Source: Plasmopara viticola (Eukaryota > Oomycota > Peronosporomycetes > Peronosporales > Peronosporaceae). Taken from it: a stretch of DNA of 64,000 nucleotides. The stretch lies in assembly GCA_001695595.3 (NCBI GenBank), contig MBPM02000015.1, forward strand, positions 930,001-994,000, given 5' to 3'. This document shows positions 11,908 to 23,812 of this stretch, in pieces (the stretch's first letter is position 1; each line of letters starts with the position of its first letter). The notes under the pieces are model-generated. The model was not told the DNA's origin and ran no database searches. It worked only from the letters and a program-made list of their open reading frames with translations. Position numbers and translations under genes: made by a program.

Positions 11908-14900
11908 ACGACCACAATTACAAATTTGAAACTGAACTTTCATTGACTTAGCTTTTTTTACGACACAGCCTCTCGAGCGAAAGCTAAGGGCTTTTTGGAT
12001 CTTTGGATAGTTCTTGACGGCACAGACCGTTCCTGACGATGTGTCGAGCAATCACATACTTGACTTCGAAAGACCTGTGAAGCCAACATCGATTCAAGGA
12101 TGTCTGCTGCTTGGTGTTGTCTTGAATGGTGAAATGGAAATGCGTACTTGTGCCCGGTCGCTTCAAGTCCGTTCTAGAGCTAACATACTTATTGTCAAAG
12201 CTGGTTGTGATGACATTGCATCAAGAAGTTGCTTAAAGTGTGGCCAAAATGCTTAGAGAAGTTATTTAGTGTTAGCGACTTTTGGGTGGACATTGATCAG
12301 CGACCAAGTTGCCGATTAAATAAAATACTCGACTTTACTACCTCGCCATGTCTTAGTGAGCGTACTAACGGAATTTCTAAAAAAAAGACAGTTTTGTCAA
12401 ATTTATAAACCAGAATAATTGTTGTGTGAGCCCAAAGAGGAGCGCAATGTCGCAGCTAGCTAGTTCTGTATACGAAGAAAAAACAAGCTCGTTTTGCTTC
12501 AGATGACCAATGCAAACGCTCTTACAACACATTTCGCGTTCATGTAGGAATCGTACATGCAACGGGTGCACTGCGTCGAGATCACAAAGTAAGCTTGGTC
12601 AGAGGAGGTGCACGGGGAGATATGCAAACGAAGTGTGCAATAAAAAGTACTTTGGAGACTATCAAGATACGTAAATGTGCTACTTCCAGCTCCTTAGCGC
12701 GACCAGATTTGTATGACAGAGTCTATGTTCTAATGCATAATAGCGATAATGTAACAGGCTATAAGTGATCGTCACTGAATTCTCAATACAGAAGCGATTG
12801 CTTTACAATCTTAGGCGACCGATTTCTTGATGTGCTAATGTGTCAACCTGGGGGCCGTTCGTGACACCCAGTCTGGCTCTGCTTTGCGGACCTATGCTAC
12901 TCGCAGGTGGTAAGACATGTTACCCAATCTCACTCACTTTGTTTCATGAGTCTGTGTTCCCCACATTTGTGACGCTCATCGTGCGCATATATGAAAGCAT
13001 ACTACCCACACGTACAACGCTGTCGTTAGCGTATTTGGCTGCCGCGGGACGTGTTTCCCGCAAAAGAAGCTTTCAAGACGCCGTTGCGTCTACCTTCATG
13101 GAGTTATTAGTATTCGGATTTATTTCAGACGTAGGCTTTCTTCCGAAGGAGCCGTACACTCAACAGAGGTGATAACACGACCCACCAAAGCCCCGTTGTG
13201 CTCAATCAAAGGTTTTTATAAATTATGGTCTTTCACGTTTCTAGCTAGGATCTAGCTATACTTGTCCATATCTATGGCAAGATACGTCTTTGTGCAGTTA
13301 AGAGCGTCAAATATCTCAGCCATGTCTATATTGATCGTAGGAACGTAACTCAAAAGGCTGGCGTAGATCAAACACTCTCACAAAAGTATTCCCAATCAAA
13401 ACTGACTGCTCTTGCTAAAAGCATCAACTGGCCTAATTGGGCCGACCGCAATCGTTTGCTGGCGCGTTATATTTCTCAACGCGTTAAGTTTTTCAACGCG
13501 TTCAAGTCTATCAGTAGGCTCGATATAATTGCTTGCAGACTTGTCAATATTCGTGTACAAGTAGCAGGCCTCTGCTGCTGGTTACTTTGTCAGGCTCTCG
13601 TGGGCTGATTTTTTTCTATGTGTGCCCCTTATAAAACCTTAATTTCGTTGATTAAGTAGCGTTTCTTTGTGTTTGAGGGCGCGGCTTAAAGCCAACGACC
13701 TTTCAGAGACTTTCAAGGCAAGACGAAATTCTGGATTGCTAGACCTCTTCAGACATGCACGAGTCGGGTACCTAAGGGATTCAATTTGCTCGGCAACGCT
13801 TTATTCCATGAAGTTTAAATTCGACTTAGCCAATCCACGAAAGCCACTCCGCAAGCTTCCGCAAGCTAAGGTACTACTCATTCATGGACTTAGTTAAAGC
13901 TAGAGACTTTATAAGATTTCAAAAGCAATTTTGGTCGATTCTTCCATCGTATTTGTCCGCCTTTGAAGATGCGTGTGCCGAAGAACCTGCCCTAAGGCCA
14001 CCTATAAGCACAGTCATCTTTATTTGTGCGAAGACTAGCCCCTCAGTAATTAAGGTCGCTGACCCATCTACTCCATGAAAAGATTAATGTAGCTCGCACT
14101 TTTGTTGCTTGCAGGCTAGAATGTGTAAGCGCCAAAAAATTTGCCCGAGGAAGCGCTGCTTTCAGGTGTTCATTCATGTGATCAGGACACATAACATTAA
14201 AACAAATTAGAATTGCTGATAAGCGTCCAGTACTTAGCTCAAACACTTATGCAAACATGGCGAACCCTGAATCATTTGTAATTTCGGAGCTTCACAACCT
14301 CTTAGTACCAGAAGAAAAGGTTTGTGTTTCCTTAATTTCAAAGGTTTAGACCATAAGTTCGACCGGCTTGGACCCCGCAGTAAGCACTACCACAAGGACT
14401 ACAAGAGACCGTGCTTCCTATGAACAAGGGGCATTTTCGGATGTTTTCTATTCTCAGAATGCGCGCAGAACTCATCACAGAGTCAACAGGCTTAAACTTG
14501 TTACATCACTTTGATCAGACTGTGATGTTGTTTTAGGCGATTTCACGAGGCTACGAAGCTATTACTTAAGAACCTGCTCTAACTTATACACTTTACTTTT
14601 CGAGAGAGCACGGTGACGCTATCCAGCTATTTACCAGCAGGGAGCATACGCAACCGCCTCTTATACTTATACAACAAAGCAGGTCACTTGAGCTGCGATG
14701 TGCGCGTTAGAAAGATGCGGAACGGTGCATTGATCCATCCGGGAACCTTTGCGAGGGTTCAATTCGACATTCTATACCTGATGCGATGAAGATACACCGC
14801 ACCTTGCACAGAAGGGGCGTGCGAGGCAATCAGCGACCTTTTAGTGACCGACCGTTCAACTCCATTCTGTCCCATTCCTAATATGCGACTAAATTCATTT

Positions 14901-14959
14901 TCGCAGGATGCCCATTTGACGAAAATGTGCAAAATGCCTCAATTCGAGACCCAAAAATA
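11908..14959. other. Spacer without a supported gene
   Basis: About 3 kb between the FIP1-like and SPT3-like genes. Frames at 12014-12256, 12840-13172 (GTG start) and 13667-14078 show no domain I recognise. A minimal upstream ATG frame at 14925 sits just before the SPT3-like start. There is a possible intron-like acceptor (ttttcgcag) near 14907, so a 5' non-coding or coding exon of the downstream gene could lie here. Nothing else is supported. Confidence 0.4.
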
Positions 14960-16879
14960 ATGGCTACTGGTGCCGCCGAAGCAGACATCCTAGGGGCTGA
15001 GAATGAGTACGGTCTGCAAGATTTAGCACGCTTACCGCTGCTGGAGCAAGTTCATCGCTTGCTCCATGCCATCCAGTATAAATATCCATACAAGGAGGTG
15101 CGCAGAACCATTCAACTCTTCATATACAATAATTTTATTATCATCGGAGGCAAGAGTAGTTTACACTATTAATTACCCACGTTACTTGCAGACCACTGCG
15201 TGGAAAACGCTGCCACTGGACCAGAAGAAGAAAATGTTGAATTATATTCGCGACAAGCGGCAGGTTACGCAACAAAGAGACGTTGAGTGTGAAAGAAAGG
15301 CTGGTGTAGATGAAGAGGTAAAGTTGGAAGACAACAAAGCTAGCGTCAACCCGGTATTGGCTGTCAAGTCCGATCCGTACCTTGAAATGCTGCAGCAACG
15401 AAGCTTACGAGTGGCAAGTTCAGCTGAAGAGCATGGAGCTGCTTTGCTGAGGCACCCAAATAGTGCTTATGTTGCGCCAGCGCAAGTGCCGCAATACACA
15501 AAAGTTATGCCCAAGTATAAACCACGCTGGCAAGTTGCTGAGGGAGAATTCTTTGTGGAAAGGTGCGCCTGTGGAATACAACACGACACGGACAAGATGA
15601 GCAAGAAGACGTCGTTAATGCTGCATACTATCAGCGCTATGATGAGCACATTTGGTGATAGCACACAATCGTGTGTGACTGCAGTGGAAGAAGTGCAGGC
15701 GCTGGGTGAGTGGTTGACAGTGGATGTTTTTTAGGAATGGATACTTTACTTATTGGTATGTATTAGTTGGCGATCATATGCGAAAGGTTCTGAACTTGGT
15801 GCGACCCGAAGTGCTGGCAGCTTCATCGTGTTTAAGGGTACAATCGGCATCATTGATGAAAAACCCTTTTTCGATACTTTGGTGCTTATGATGCTGATTG
15901 TTGGTTTCTGTGTGAAGACACTGGTGGAACTTTTCGAAAAAGAGGCGATATATTACGGACGCTGGCGTGATTTTCGTGGCGAGACGAAGCATGAAGAGAA
16001 TGAACTGGAAGACGTTGAGGAAGAAGAGCTTGCGGAGGAGCTCGATCTCTTTGCTGTGTCGGAGACCGACGATGTGTTCAACGAGGCGTTCTTGGTACGG
16101 TACATGTTGTCGATAAGCTGAAATTTGCACTTTTATAGAATGTGTAAATGAGTGCAGGAACGTATTCACTTTGCTGACGAGCGGACTAAAAAGATGGAGT
16201 GGTCAATCTACGATATGTTTGCAAGAGGCCGCAAGTTGAACTTTATGAACAACAAGGCGCAGCACTTTCGTGAATGGCTGGGTCTCGGAAAGATATCGCG
16301 TGCATCGCTTGAATTTCTCAATTTTGTTGCATATCATAAGTATGGTGATCCATTTCTTGTAGTGGATTTTAGTTTCTGCCGTGTTGTCTGACTTGTCTAT
16401 GCCTCATGTGCTAGCATTGGCCGATTAGTGGAATTAGCAATAAAGAATCGGACCGGTGGCGTGCTGAGACAACTAGAGACTCCTTTGATGAAGAACGATA
16501 TTGAGTAAGTGTTTCCGAATCGAATTATGCGATTCTGTGTTACGTATTTGTAATCGACATTTGTTTATTCGTTAGGTCCGTGGCTTTGGCATTTCTCCCT
16601 GCACAACCCCTTTCAAGACTTATTGATAGGCCAGCCGCAAAGACTCGAGAAGTTGACTTTACCGCCGCAAACAAGAGCTTGCGCGTGGAAGCCAAGTCGC
16701 ACAAAAAATTCAGGGCGACCGCGTCCAAGTTGACAACTGGTGAGAATTTGAGCACAAAACCTGATCAGTTCAAAATCAAGAAAGCCAGATTAACATCTCA
16801 AGAAGTAGAGACTGTCAAGCCAACTGTGGCCTCGCCGGTTGTCAGTGTTAGACCAACGCGACTGAAAAGGTTACGATGA
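14960..16879 (+). CDS. SPT3: SPT3-like SAGA subunit (histone-fold transcription factor), 7 exons
   Basis: Spt3 is the histone-fold SAGA subunit that helps load TBP. My exon model is 14960-15097, 15192-15705, 15767-15837, 15918-16094, 16158-16339, 16415-16504 and 16576-16879. All introns are GT-AG, 61-94 bp long and phase-compatible, giving 491 residues. From about residue 185, LMLHTISAMMSTFGDS and the following helices resemble the histone fold of Spt3/TAF13 (compare MMYSLGD in animal SUPT3H). The C-terminal block (about 301-390) has FNEAFLERIHFADERTKKME, then NFMNNKAQHFREWLG, then LEFLNFVAYHNIGRLVELAI. It aligns with the second conserved Spt3 region (FRDWLD, LAYLAYETVAQLVDLAL). The N-terminal 180 residues have no counterpart that I recognise. 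One acceptor (gtgaag, 15917) is weak. The ATG at 14960 is the first good in-frame start; an upstream exon cannot be excluded. Confidence 0.68.
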
Positions 16880-17801
16880 GCATGGAGTACATTAATTTTT
16901 GGCGGTACGCCTTTTATAATCGAGATATCATCGAGATTAGTTATACAATGAGTTTGTTCACCGCGAGCGAGAGGATACGATGTGCATGTGGGGCTAGCAC
17001 CTTAAATGGCTCAGGTCTAATGTGACAAAAGATTCGCACGAGTAAAGGGGGATATATTACATTGTCAGATGCATTAATCAAGTGCTTACATGTAGCACAA
17101 ATGTTATAAATGGGGTGAGGCTCGGAAGATTTTTTGTGCGACCAACGCAAAAAGACTAAGTTGAAGCGAATGATATAGTGTCCTCTATAAATGTCGCCTT
17201 AAAAACTGAGCAAAGGACTGACGGCATTTACTTTGCACAAGAATCGAAGAAAAAGGCTTCACAAATCGGGTTATCGATAGAGCTGCAGGAAGTGGTCCTT
17301 CTGATCGCACAGTCACTCTTCGATGACCGTTTGGATGGCACCGCGACGGACGCTGCCACCTGTTTCGTTCCTTACTTATATCGCTAAGAAAAATGCTTGT
17401 TCATCATTTTGCCTTGACCAGCTTTCATTTATCCAGCAATAGCACACTGTCAAATCAAATCATGTGCGTGATTAATTGACCAAGAAGATAAAGTATGGAT
17501 TCCAATACTGAGCATGAAAAATGCACTATTTTTTACTGATGACCAAATCTAAACCCAAAATAGTCATTCCTTTCTCGCACTTTTTGTACCAAACTTTGTC
17601 ACAACATAATAGCCGAATATGTCAAAGCTTTTCCAATGTCCGCACTTTAGTAACGGCAAGTGGCAATCAATTGCGATTAATGATCATTTCAAGCAGAAGA
17701 GAGTGTCGCAGAGTCTCATGCCGCTGTATGAGACGAGGTAGGTAGGGAATGACCACACGTGTTGTCAGTGCGGCCTATTTTGAGACGTTTGGGATGAGAT
17801 T
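16880..17801. other. Spacer without a supported gene
   Basis: About 0.9 kb between the SPT3-like gene and the predicted membrane protein. Short frames at 17178-17387 and 17521-17745 have no recognisable domain. Its last part must carry the promoter of the next gene. Confidence 0.4.
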
Positions 17802-18467
17802 ATGGCGACACAGTGGTTTCAAGCAGACTTGTCTCGACGTGGTGGTAGTTTTCTAAAAAGCTCGACTAACTCACTCTCGTTGGTAACAATTTCAACTCTC
17901 GTTGGAAACAATTTCAAGCCTGCCGACATGATGACCGAAAGTAAGATTATGATGTACCATTCAAACGGTGCGAACTTCGATCGCCTTGAGGAAGGAGAAA
18001 GCAATATGATGACGAGAATTCCGATCCTTCGATCACTTTCGCACCCAATATCTCGTATCTGGAGCACACGTGGTGCAATCGCCCTTCTTATGGTGTGTGG
18101 TATGATCTTTGGAGTCATTGCGATCGCAACTTTGAGGGGGTCCACTGTCGATACTAGTTCTGCAGATACAGCGGATGCGAATAGGGAAAGTTTGGCAGCT
18201 TTTGTCGGGTCAAACAGTCATGAGGCTGGCACTGTTGTCAGCGCCTCGTTAGAGCCTGAAAGATCCGATAGCGATTCAAAGGCTGACGACAATTCTACCG
18301 ATTCTGTCAATGCACTGTTTTTTGGCTCGTTAGACCAAGGCGTCGATTCGGGAAGTGGCAATTGGACTTCTCGGGTTTTTGATGGCGACTCACAATCTGA
18401 ATCTTTACAGAGTTCTGCATCAGATGCTTCTACATCTGGAAATTTTCATAGCAAAGAGGATAGCTAG
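17802..18467 (+). CDS. Predicted type II single-pass membrane protein
   Basis: The frame encodes 221 residues from ATG 17802. One strong hydrophobic segment lies at about residues 90-110 (GAIALLMVCGMIFGVIAIAT), preceded by basic residues, which predicts a short cytoplasmic N-terminus and an outside C-terminus. The C-terminal half is Ser/Asp/Thr/Glu-rich and low complexity, with N-glycosylation-type sites (DNSTDS, GNWTS). I do not recognise the family. A 22-bp tandem duplication (17874-17895, 17896-17917) lies inside the first 40 codons. Because 22 is not a multiple of three, the region upstream of it may not be ancestral coding, and the in-frame ATG pair at 17928 and 17931 (MMTESKIMMYH) is a credible alternative start. 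The protein could also be the N-terminal stalk of a longer enzyme truncated by the stop at 18465. Confidence 0.55.
   Translation: MATQWFQADLSRRGGSFLKSSTNSLSLVTISTLVGNNFKPADMMTESKIMMYHSNGANFDRLEEGESNMMTRIPILRSLSHPISRIWSTRGAIALLMVCGMIFGVIAIATLRGSTVDTSSADTADANRESLAAFVGSNSHEAGTVVSASLEPERSDSDSKADDNSTDSVNALFFGSLDQGVDSGSGNWTSRVFDGDSQSESLQSSASDASTSGNFHSKEDS
17874..17917 (+). repeat. 22-bp tandem duplication in the membrane protein gene
   Basis: The unit ctctcgttggtaacaatttc plus two bases is repeated head-to-tail at 17874-17895 and 17896-17917 with one mismatch (gtaaca versus gaaaca). The unit length is not a multiple of three, so it shifts the frame relative to an unduplicated ancestor. Confidence 0.85.
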
Positions 18468-21400
18468 CTCGACCAACTTTTTTAATACACCGTTACGGAC
18501 AACGCGATTGAAAATTGACAATCGCAATTACTCTAGCAAGTATTAATTACAATTGGCTGACCTCAGGTATTGGCTCTCGTAAAGCATAACTTGTGATTGA
18601 TGATCTTTTTGTCAAACAAGTACATGTTGTTTTCTTTAAAAAAAGCATGAACCTTTGGGGACGATCGCGGCAAAAATCCCTACGCACCATACATCTAGTA
18701 AAAACCGTTGTTGAAAATTAGATCTGGCATTCGCCAACTCTGTATACGATCTATCACATAAAGCCGAGCTTTTCTGTTTACAGGTGGCTAGCGAGATATG
18801 GCTTATGATGTTGCTGAAGATAATCATATATATAGTCCCTGCCTAAATGTATAATTAATCGAGTGCAAATAAGAAATGATAGGATGCTCCAAATTCCAAG
18901 AAAGATTTTGTATGAATTAATCAGTCCTGAAAATGCAATCTGTTCTTTACACAAAGGCTCCAGGATAGATACTACCAACTTCTTGCGTCTGTCGGACGCG
19001 CACGTTGCACTGCTTAAATGACTCTTAGGCCATTATGTGCTTAAAGGGACGGCTGCATTTGCAGCCCTGTCTGCAGGCCAAGCTGTGATTACGAGTAAAT
19101 TTCATATGTTATAACAGCACTCTAGTGCCCACACCAAACAGGCTATAATCGCACCGGTGGCTTCACCTGCTCTAGAGTCCTAGTCGGTATAAAAGGATCG
19201 GAAGATGGTCGCTAAGGCTGTATTATCAGGCGTGCATGGCATTTGCACTACTTACGTGGGGTATCGAAATAAAAGTTGGGCACTGCCCGTCAATATTCGT
19301 GATTTGAGTGATCGTATATTTTTTTGTTAGCAACGACTCATCCGGCGAGTTTCGGACAACGTCAGCGCTTACGTATTCGTGCCTAGGAGCTTGAAGGTGT
19401 GAGATTCATTTAAAAATATATGAGTCGAGGAAGTTGGCGGTCCGAATTTCTGACGTGCCTCTGTTTCCGGGCGGATGCAAGGGTGGAATTACTTTACACT
19501 TAACTCTATAAAGTGGAGGGACCCGAAATAAAGGAGGCGCTACAAATTGCTCTTTAAAAGGAAACAGCTGCAGACTGGCTCGCCCCTCCGCAGAATTGTT
19601 GATGGGCAGTTCTTGTTTAGGTATGACCGAAAGTGGCGCTGCCCGGAGACTCGCTACTTCACGCCATGGACTCAAGAGCTTAAGTGCTGACGAAAGTCGT
19701 TTTGCTGCTTTGGGTGCGGTGAATTAAGGTACATCATTCGCGTCTTTTTTGAAAAGGTCGACGAAGTGAATCTTCGTCTCACCCGAGAATTCTGAAAGGT
19801 TGCCAGCAAAATTCGTTCTGGAAATGCTACTCGCCGTTTAAATTAAGTTGATAGAAGCGTATGTGGCTAGTCGAACTATCAAAGCTTAGTTTATGGGAGT
19901 TTGACAGCTCTCGTAGGAGAAGTAGTGCTGGGTTGACGCAAGCGTACGAAGACATCTCATTTAGGGTCTTTTTTTACTCTAGCGCGTCGCAGCCTTTTGT
20001 GCGCTGGCAAAGGATTGCGTTCCTTCAGAATCATGATTTTGACATATTGATTATAGAGAATTACAAAGTTTCGCCAGCGGTATAGGATGCTTAAGACTCT
20101 AAAGGTGCAGGTACCAAAGGTCTGCACGCCAACAGCATAATCCAACAATACAGTGAATAGCACAAGCCACAGATTTGATCCCAAGAGCAGGAGTCATAAC
20201 AGTGTCGTTAACGTCACGAAAGGGATTCTTCGGTGTCACGAACAATACAAAAGTTGGACCCTGTTTCAGAGTAGATGAGTTTTAAAATATTACCAAAGGT
20301 GTCAATCCGCAAAGAACTTGAAGCTACTAAGCACTTGGTCGAATTGAAAGCCAGGATATTTCAAAAATGTGGTGTGTCCAAATGTGGAAATCTTAAGGAA
20401 TGTGGTGTCTCCAATGGTGGACATCCTTTTTAAAAAAATATAAACACATCCGCCGTCCTTCACCAGGCGTCTTAGCTCATCCTCATAGGCAGCGTGGGCT
20501 GCGCCTTGCTTCGGGAATTAAAGATGTACTATTTATTCATTTATACTACCCAAAGGTCACCATAAGATATTCAGCTTTTTTTTGCTGAAGAAGCAGAGAA
20601 TGGGGTTTGGTTGTTAGCTATCTGCACTCGTCACGAAATTCCTTTCTTTGAAAGCTGAACGAAAAGTGTAGACTAGTCCAGGCTAAATCATGCACCGGTA
20701 CACATTCAGCTACTGAAAAAAGCTCCCTTTAAGCATGTTTAGGTGCACTTTAAAATCGGGTACTGAACCTGAACTGAAAAGCTCATGGCGGCTCCTACGC
20801 CTAGTGGTGTGTTATGCGAGTAGTGAGTGGTGCCACAAGTGCTATCAAATGTCATTAAACCGTTAGTCACGCTATTGTTTCGACCGTTGCAGGCTCTTGC
20901 CCCTAAAGGTCTCGCTCATAGCCGCTTTAAATAACGAGGTTTTGGCTTTAAGAGCGGTTTTGAGGACATAAAGGCTCACCATCCCATTAGCGCCAAATGT
21001 GTTTGTTTAACATATATGATTAAAGCCTCGGCTGTTTTGTAAATAGCCATGGGATTGAAACCAGCGCGAGAATCGTCTTGCGCCACGCTATTAGGCGTCA
21101 TGGCTACCCGATTTCCGTGCTGCATTTGTCCACTTTAAAGAAGAAAGTGAGAGAGAACGCTTAAGATGACAATAGAAATGTTTTTTCTATGCCGACAAGA
21201 CTAAGCTGTTAGGTGTCGCTCGCAACTGTCATTGGCCGCGCGTGACTGCAGCTCAATAAATTGGTCATGTGTACGTCAACTCAGTTCAATTAGGCAGCTC
21301 GTGGCTACCCAGCAAAACATGACCAGGAGGAACATGCCATGAAGTACGCACTGGTAAAGCATTGCGTGTATCTTCTGAATTTATGTCCTTTGTGGCATAT

Positions 21401-22297
21401 TGTGTAAATGCACCCGTGAGAACGGCGGTGGCAACACCCCGCTTGTCTTAAAGGATGAACGGCCACGCTACCGCACAAGCCCCACCCAGTAATCTTGCAC
21501 TCTACCGAACGGAAGGAAGTAACTGCAGGTTTACGTCGGCACAAACGCCTGCGCCGTCTCCTATTACCGATATTTAAGACCTAAATTCCGTGTGACTTCC
21601 CACTTGCTCCCTGTACACCTCGCTTCTAAATCTTACTGAGCCCCAATCCCAAGATCGTCTGTTGTGTGCGCGATGGTTGTGCGGCAGTGGATGCATAGCA
21701 GTAAGGCAAACATAGCCAATTCGCCATCCTGGATTAGTTTCAGCATTCAAAATACCACAAACAAATCGGTTATTCGCAATTCTCCGACCTCCTTGCGTCA
21801 AGTGTTCTCTCTCAATGGCAGCTAAAGACAACTGTTGGTAATTCTGCGCCGCGACGGTCGGAGAGTAAGATAATCTCTTTACTTTTACTTATCTGCCAAG
21901 CTCAATACGTTTGATAAAACATTTTCGCGCGGACCAGGTGAACGTTGTCTTGCATCAGCAGATTAAAAGACCCTGTTGACGAACAGATCCATCAGGCATA
22001 TGAATCAGATGTCAATTTAAAGTCGTAATAGATTATATCGCAAAGATGCCAAAGCCGAACAGTCAGCTCCCTAACAGTATCGCTATAAGCGAAAATATGT
22101 ACTGCTTCACTTCACCAGATCCAGCCTCTGTCGTATTTCTATATTAGAAAGACTTGAAGTGCATTATACTTATAAAGGCGCACTGATGCTTAAGTGAGCA
22201 TTAATTTGGGTCGAAAGAAAAAAATTGCTGGACATTTTACATTCATGTAAAATGTACATTAAAATATTGCTGGACATGATTGTACTGCTTCGGAAAA
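18468..22297. other. Gene-poor spacer
   Basis: About 3.8 kb with no supported gene. An imperfect two-copy direct repeat of roughly 31-33 bp (aatgtggtgt core) is at 20367-20430. A short palindrome with arms acattttacat and atgtaaaatgt sits at 22232-22255, and the word attgctggacat occurs on both sides of it. Open frames such as 19861-20085 and 21574-21831 carry no domain. The stretch looks like decayed repeat DNA. Confidence 0.4.
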
Positions 22298-22605
22298 GGT
22301 TGGGGTGACGCCCTCCTTCCAAGCGCGGGGGCTAAATGCTCGCGCGCTTCGGGCAGGTGCTCTCGGGCATCTGCAGGTCTCTAACGAGTCTCACCCTCGA
22401 CGCGACGGTCTCCAGCACCAGGGCGCCACCTGGGCTCTTACCAAGTCAGAACTAAACAAAATAATGGAAGAACCTCACGACCTCGGTGCTGGCTGCACTG
22501 CCCGCCGAACGAGACCCGGCGTATGCGGACACCACTCTATGCCGTGGACTAGCCAGACTGAGTCTAGCACGTGCATAACTTGGCAACGCGATAACGTAAT
22601 ACAGA
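22298..22605 (+). mobile_element. SINE-like element, copy 2
   Basis: Second copy of the 310-bp repeat, in the same orientation as copy 1. It begins GGTTGGGGTGACGCC after ggaaaa and ends GGCAACGCGATAACGTAATACA without an extended tail. It differs from copy 1 at scattered positions (for example GGGGGCTAAATGCTCGCG versus GGGCGTTAAATGCTCCCG). No target-site duplication is evident, so it may be older than copies 3 and 4. Confidence 0.75.
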
Positions 22606-23073
22606 ATATGTGAGCATCTGCGATCTTATTAAGTCATTACATCCCTGGCTTGCACGTTGGCTCATTTACAATGCCAGCCACAACTGACGGATTTAGAAAA
22701 CTCGACTACTCTCAAGGTAATTCGCAACACGGGCATCGTGGTGCTCGTGAATCACCTAATGTATTTGGCACCTGTTCCGGCCAGTGTAGCTGGATAACAA
22801 ACATCTAGGCTATTTATGTAACCGATGCATATTAACCTTAGCCTTCTGGACACGGTGGTGGCGGATAGCTTGATAGAAGGCCATCCACGGACATGTTTAA
22901 AGCTCAGATCTACAGTTCTTATACGCCAATATATCAACAATTCTGCTTCAAACTGCAATTCAAATTCTCGCAAGAAATATTGTCGAATCATTATAAGTTA
23001 ATACTCCCTGTTATTGTGCATATGGCGGACGAAATGGTCATCCCTATTTAAGCTTTATGTTAAATAGACCTGT
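22606..23073. other. Spacer downstream of TRAPPC6
   Basis: About 0.47 kb between SINE-like copy 2 and the stop codon of the TRAPPC6-like gene. It holds a minus-strand frame at 22752-22991 without a recognisable domain. Its distal end should carry the TRAPPC6 3' untranslated region. Confidence 0.35.
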
Positions 23074-23723
23074 TCATAAGTTATCATATCCATGAGCCGT
23101 GAAATCATTCAGACTTTCCCTCCGTATGTTTATATAGCAGCACGTACATCCAGGAAGCGCACGAACGTCGGGAATGTCGGCATTGACGATGGCAGTGAGT
23201 CCAAGGTTAGCGAGCGCTCCTCGAATCATTCCACAAGGAAAGACTAAGTATACTAGTGCCATATCTCTCGTCTCTTGATCCGTCGCCGCAGAAATACCCG
23301 CGAGCCAGCGAAAATTAAAATCTTGCACGACGAAAACGCCGCGATGATTTGTCTGCAGCTTGTCAATCTGTTTCTTGAAAATGGCAATCCAAAAGTCTTT
23401 GCACACAAACTTGATCACATCCAAAGGCTCCACCATACGTGGCCGGTCGCTAGCAACTCGTTCGGAAAAGCGACAGCCAACATCGTAACCCATGGCTTCT
23501 AGCTTGATGGTGACAGCCTCACGGTGTGCCGCCTCCTCTTCCGCAGTTGGCGTCGCGCCATTCGAATCTTTTGACGGCAGCAATTGGCGCTCTAGCTACA
23601 ATCACTTGTATCAGCAAGTGACAAAGGTCTCTAGAAACTACAACAACAAGTTTATTGACGCACTATGGAGCGCACGATCTCGCCGTAGAGCTGCTGGAAG
23701 CAGCCGTCTGCTACCTCCTTCAT
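23074..23723 (-). CDS. TRAPPC6: TRAPP complex subunit TRAPPC6/Trs33, 2 exons
   Basis: Bet3-family core subunit of the TRAPP tethering complex (Rab/Ypt GEF in ER-Golgi and intra-Golgi traffic). Exon 1 is 23664-23723 and exon 2 is 23074-23595, separated by a 68-bp GT-AG intron in phase 0, giving 193 residues. Exon 1 (MKEVADGCFQQLYGEIVRSI) supplies the first helix of the Bet3 fold. Exon 2 carries KLEAMGYDVGCRFSERV, then DVIKFVCKDFWIAIFKKQID, GVFVVQDFNFRWL, and FPCGMIRGALANLGL. These match Trs33/TRAPPC6 signatures closely. Using exon 2 alone would start the protein at a non-ATG codon, so the small first exon is needed. The gene is divergent to the PEX22-like gene, with only 89 bp between start codons. 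Confidence 0.92.
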
Positions 23724-23812
23724 CTTCCTCTAAGTAAGGTTTTGCTGTCCACTCCACTTAATAAACAGTCACTAAAGCAAAACAGTTTGTGACACGTGGT
23801 GAAGGAAGTAAA
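23724..23812. promoter_or_regulatory. 89-bp bidirectional promoter, TRAPPC6 / PEX22
   Basis: Only 89 bp separate the two divergent ATGs (23723 on minus, 23813 on plus). Both promoters and both 5' leaders must fit here or overlap the opposite gene. No core promoter element is obvious. The regulatory assignment follows from the gene models alone. Confidence 0.55.

Noticed and set aside
11381..11917. Long frames on both strands (11381-11794 +, 11555-11917 -)
   Set aside because: They shadow the Arg/Asp/Glu repeat codons of the FIP1-like C-terminus and have no independent features.
15706..15734. Alternative 29-bp intron in the SPT3-like gene
   Set aside because: Too short to be spliced, and it breaks the histone-fold continuity. 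The 61-bp alternative ending at 15766 keeps both frame and domain.
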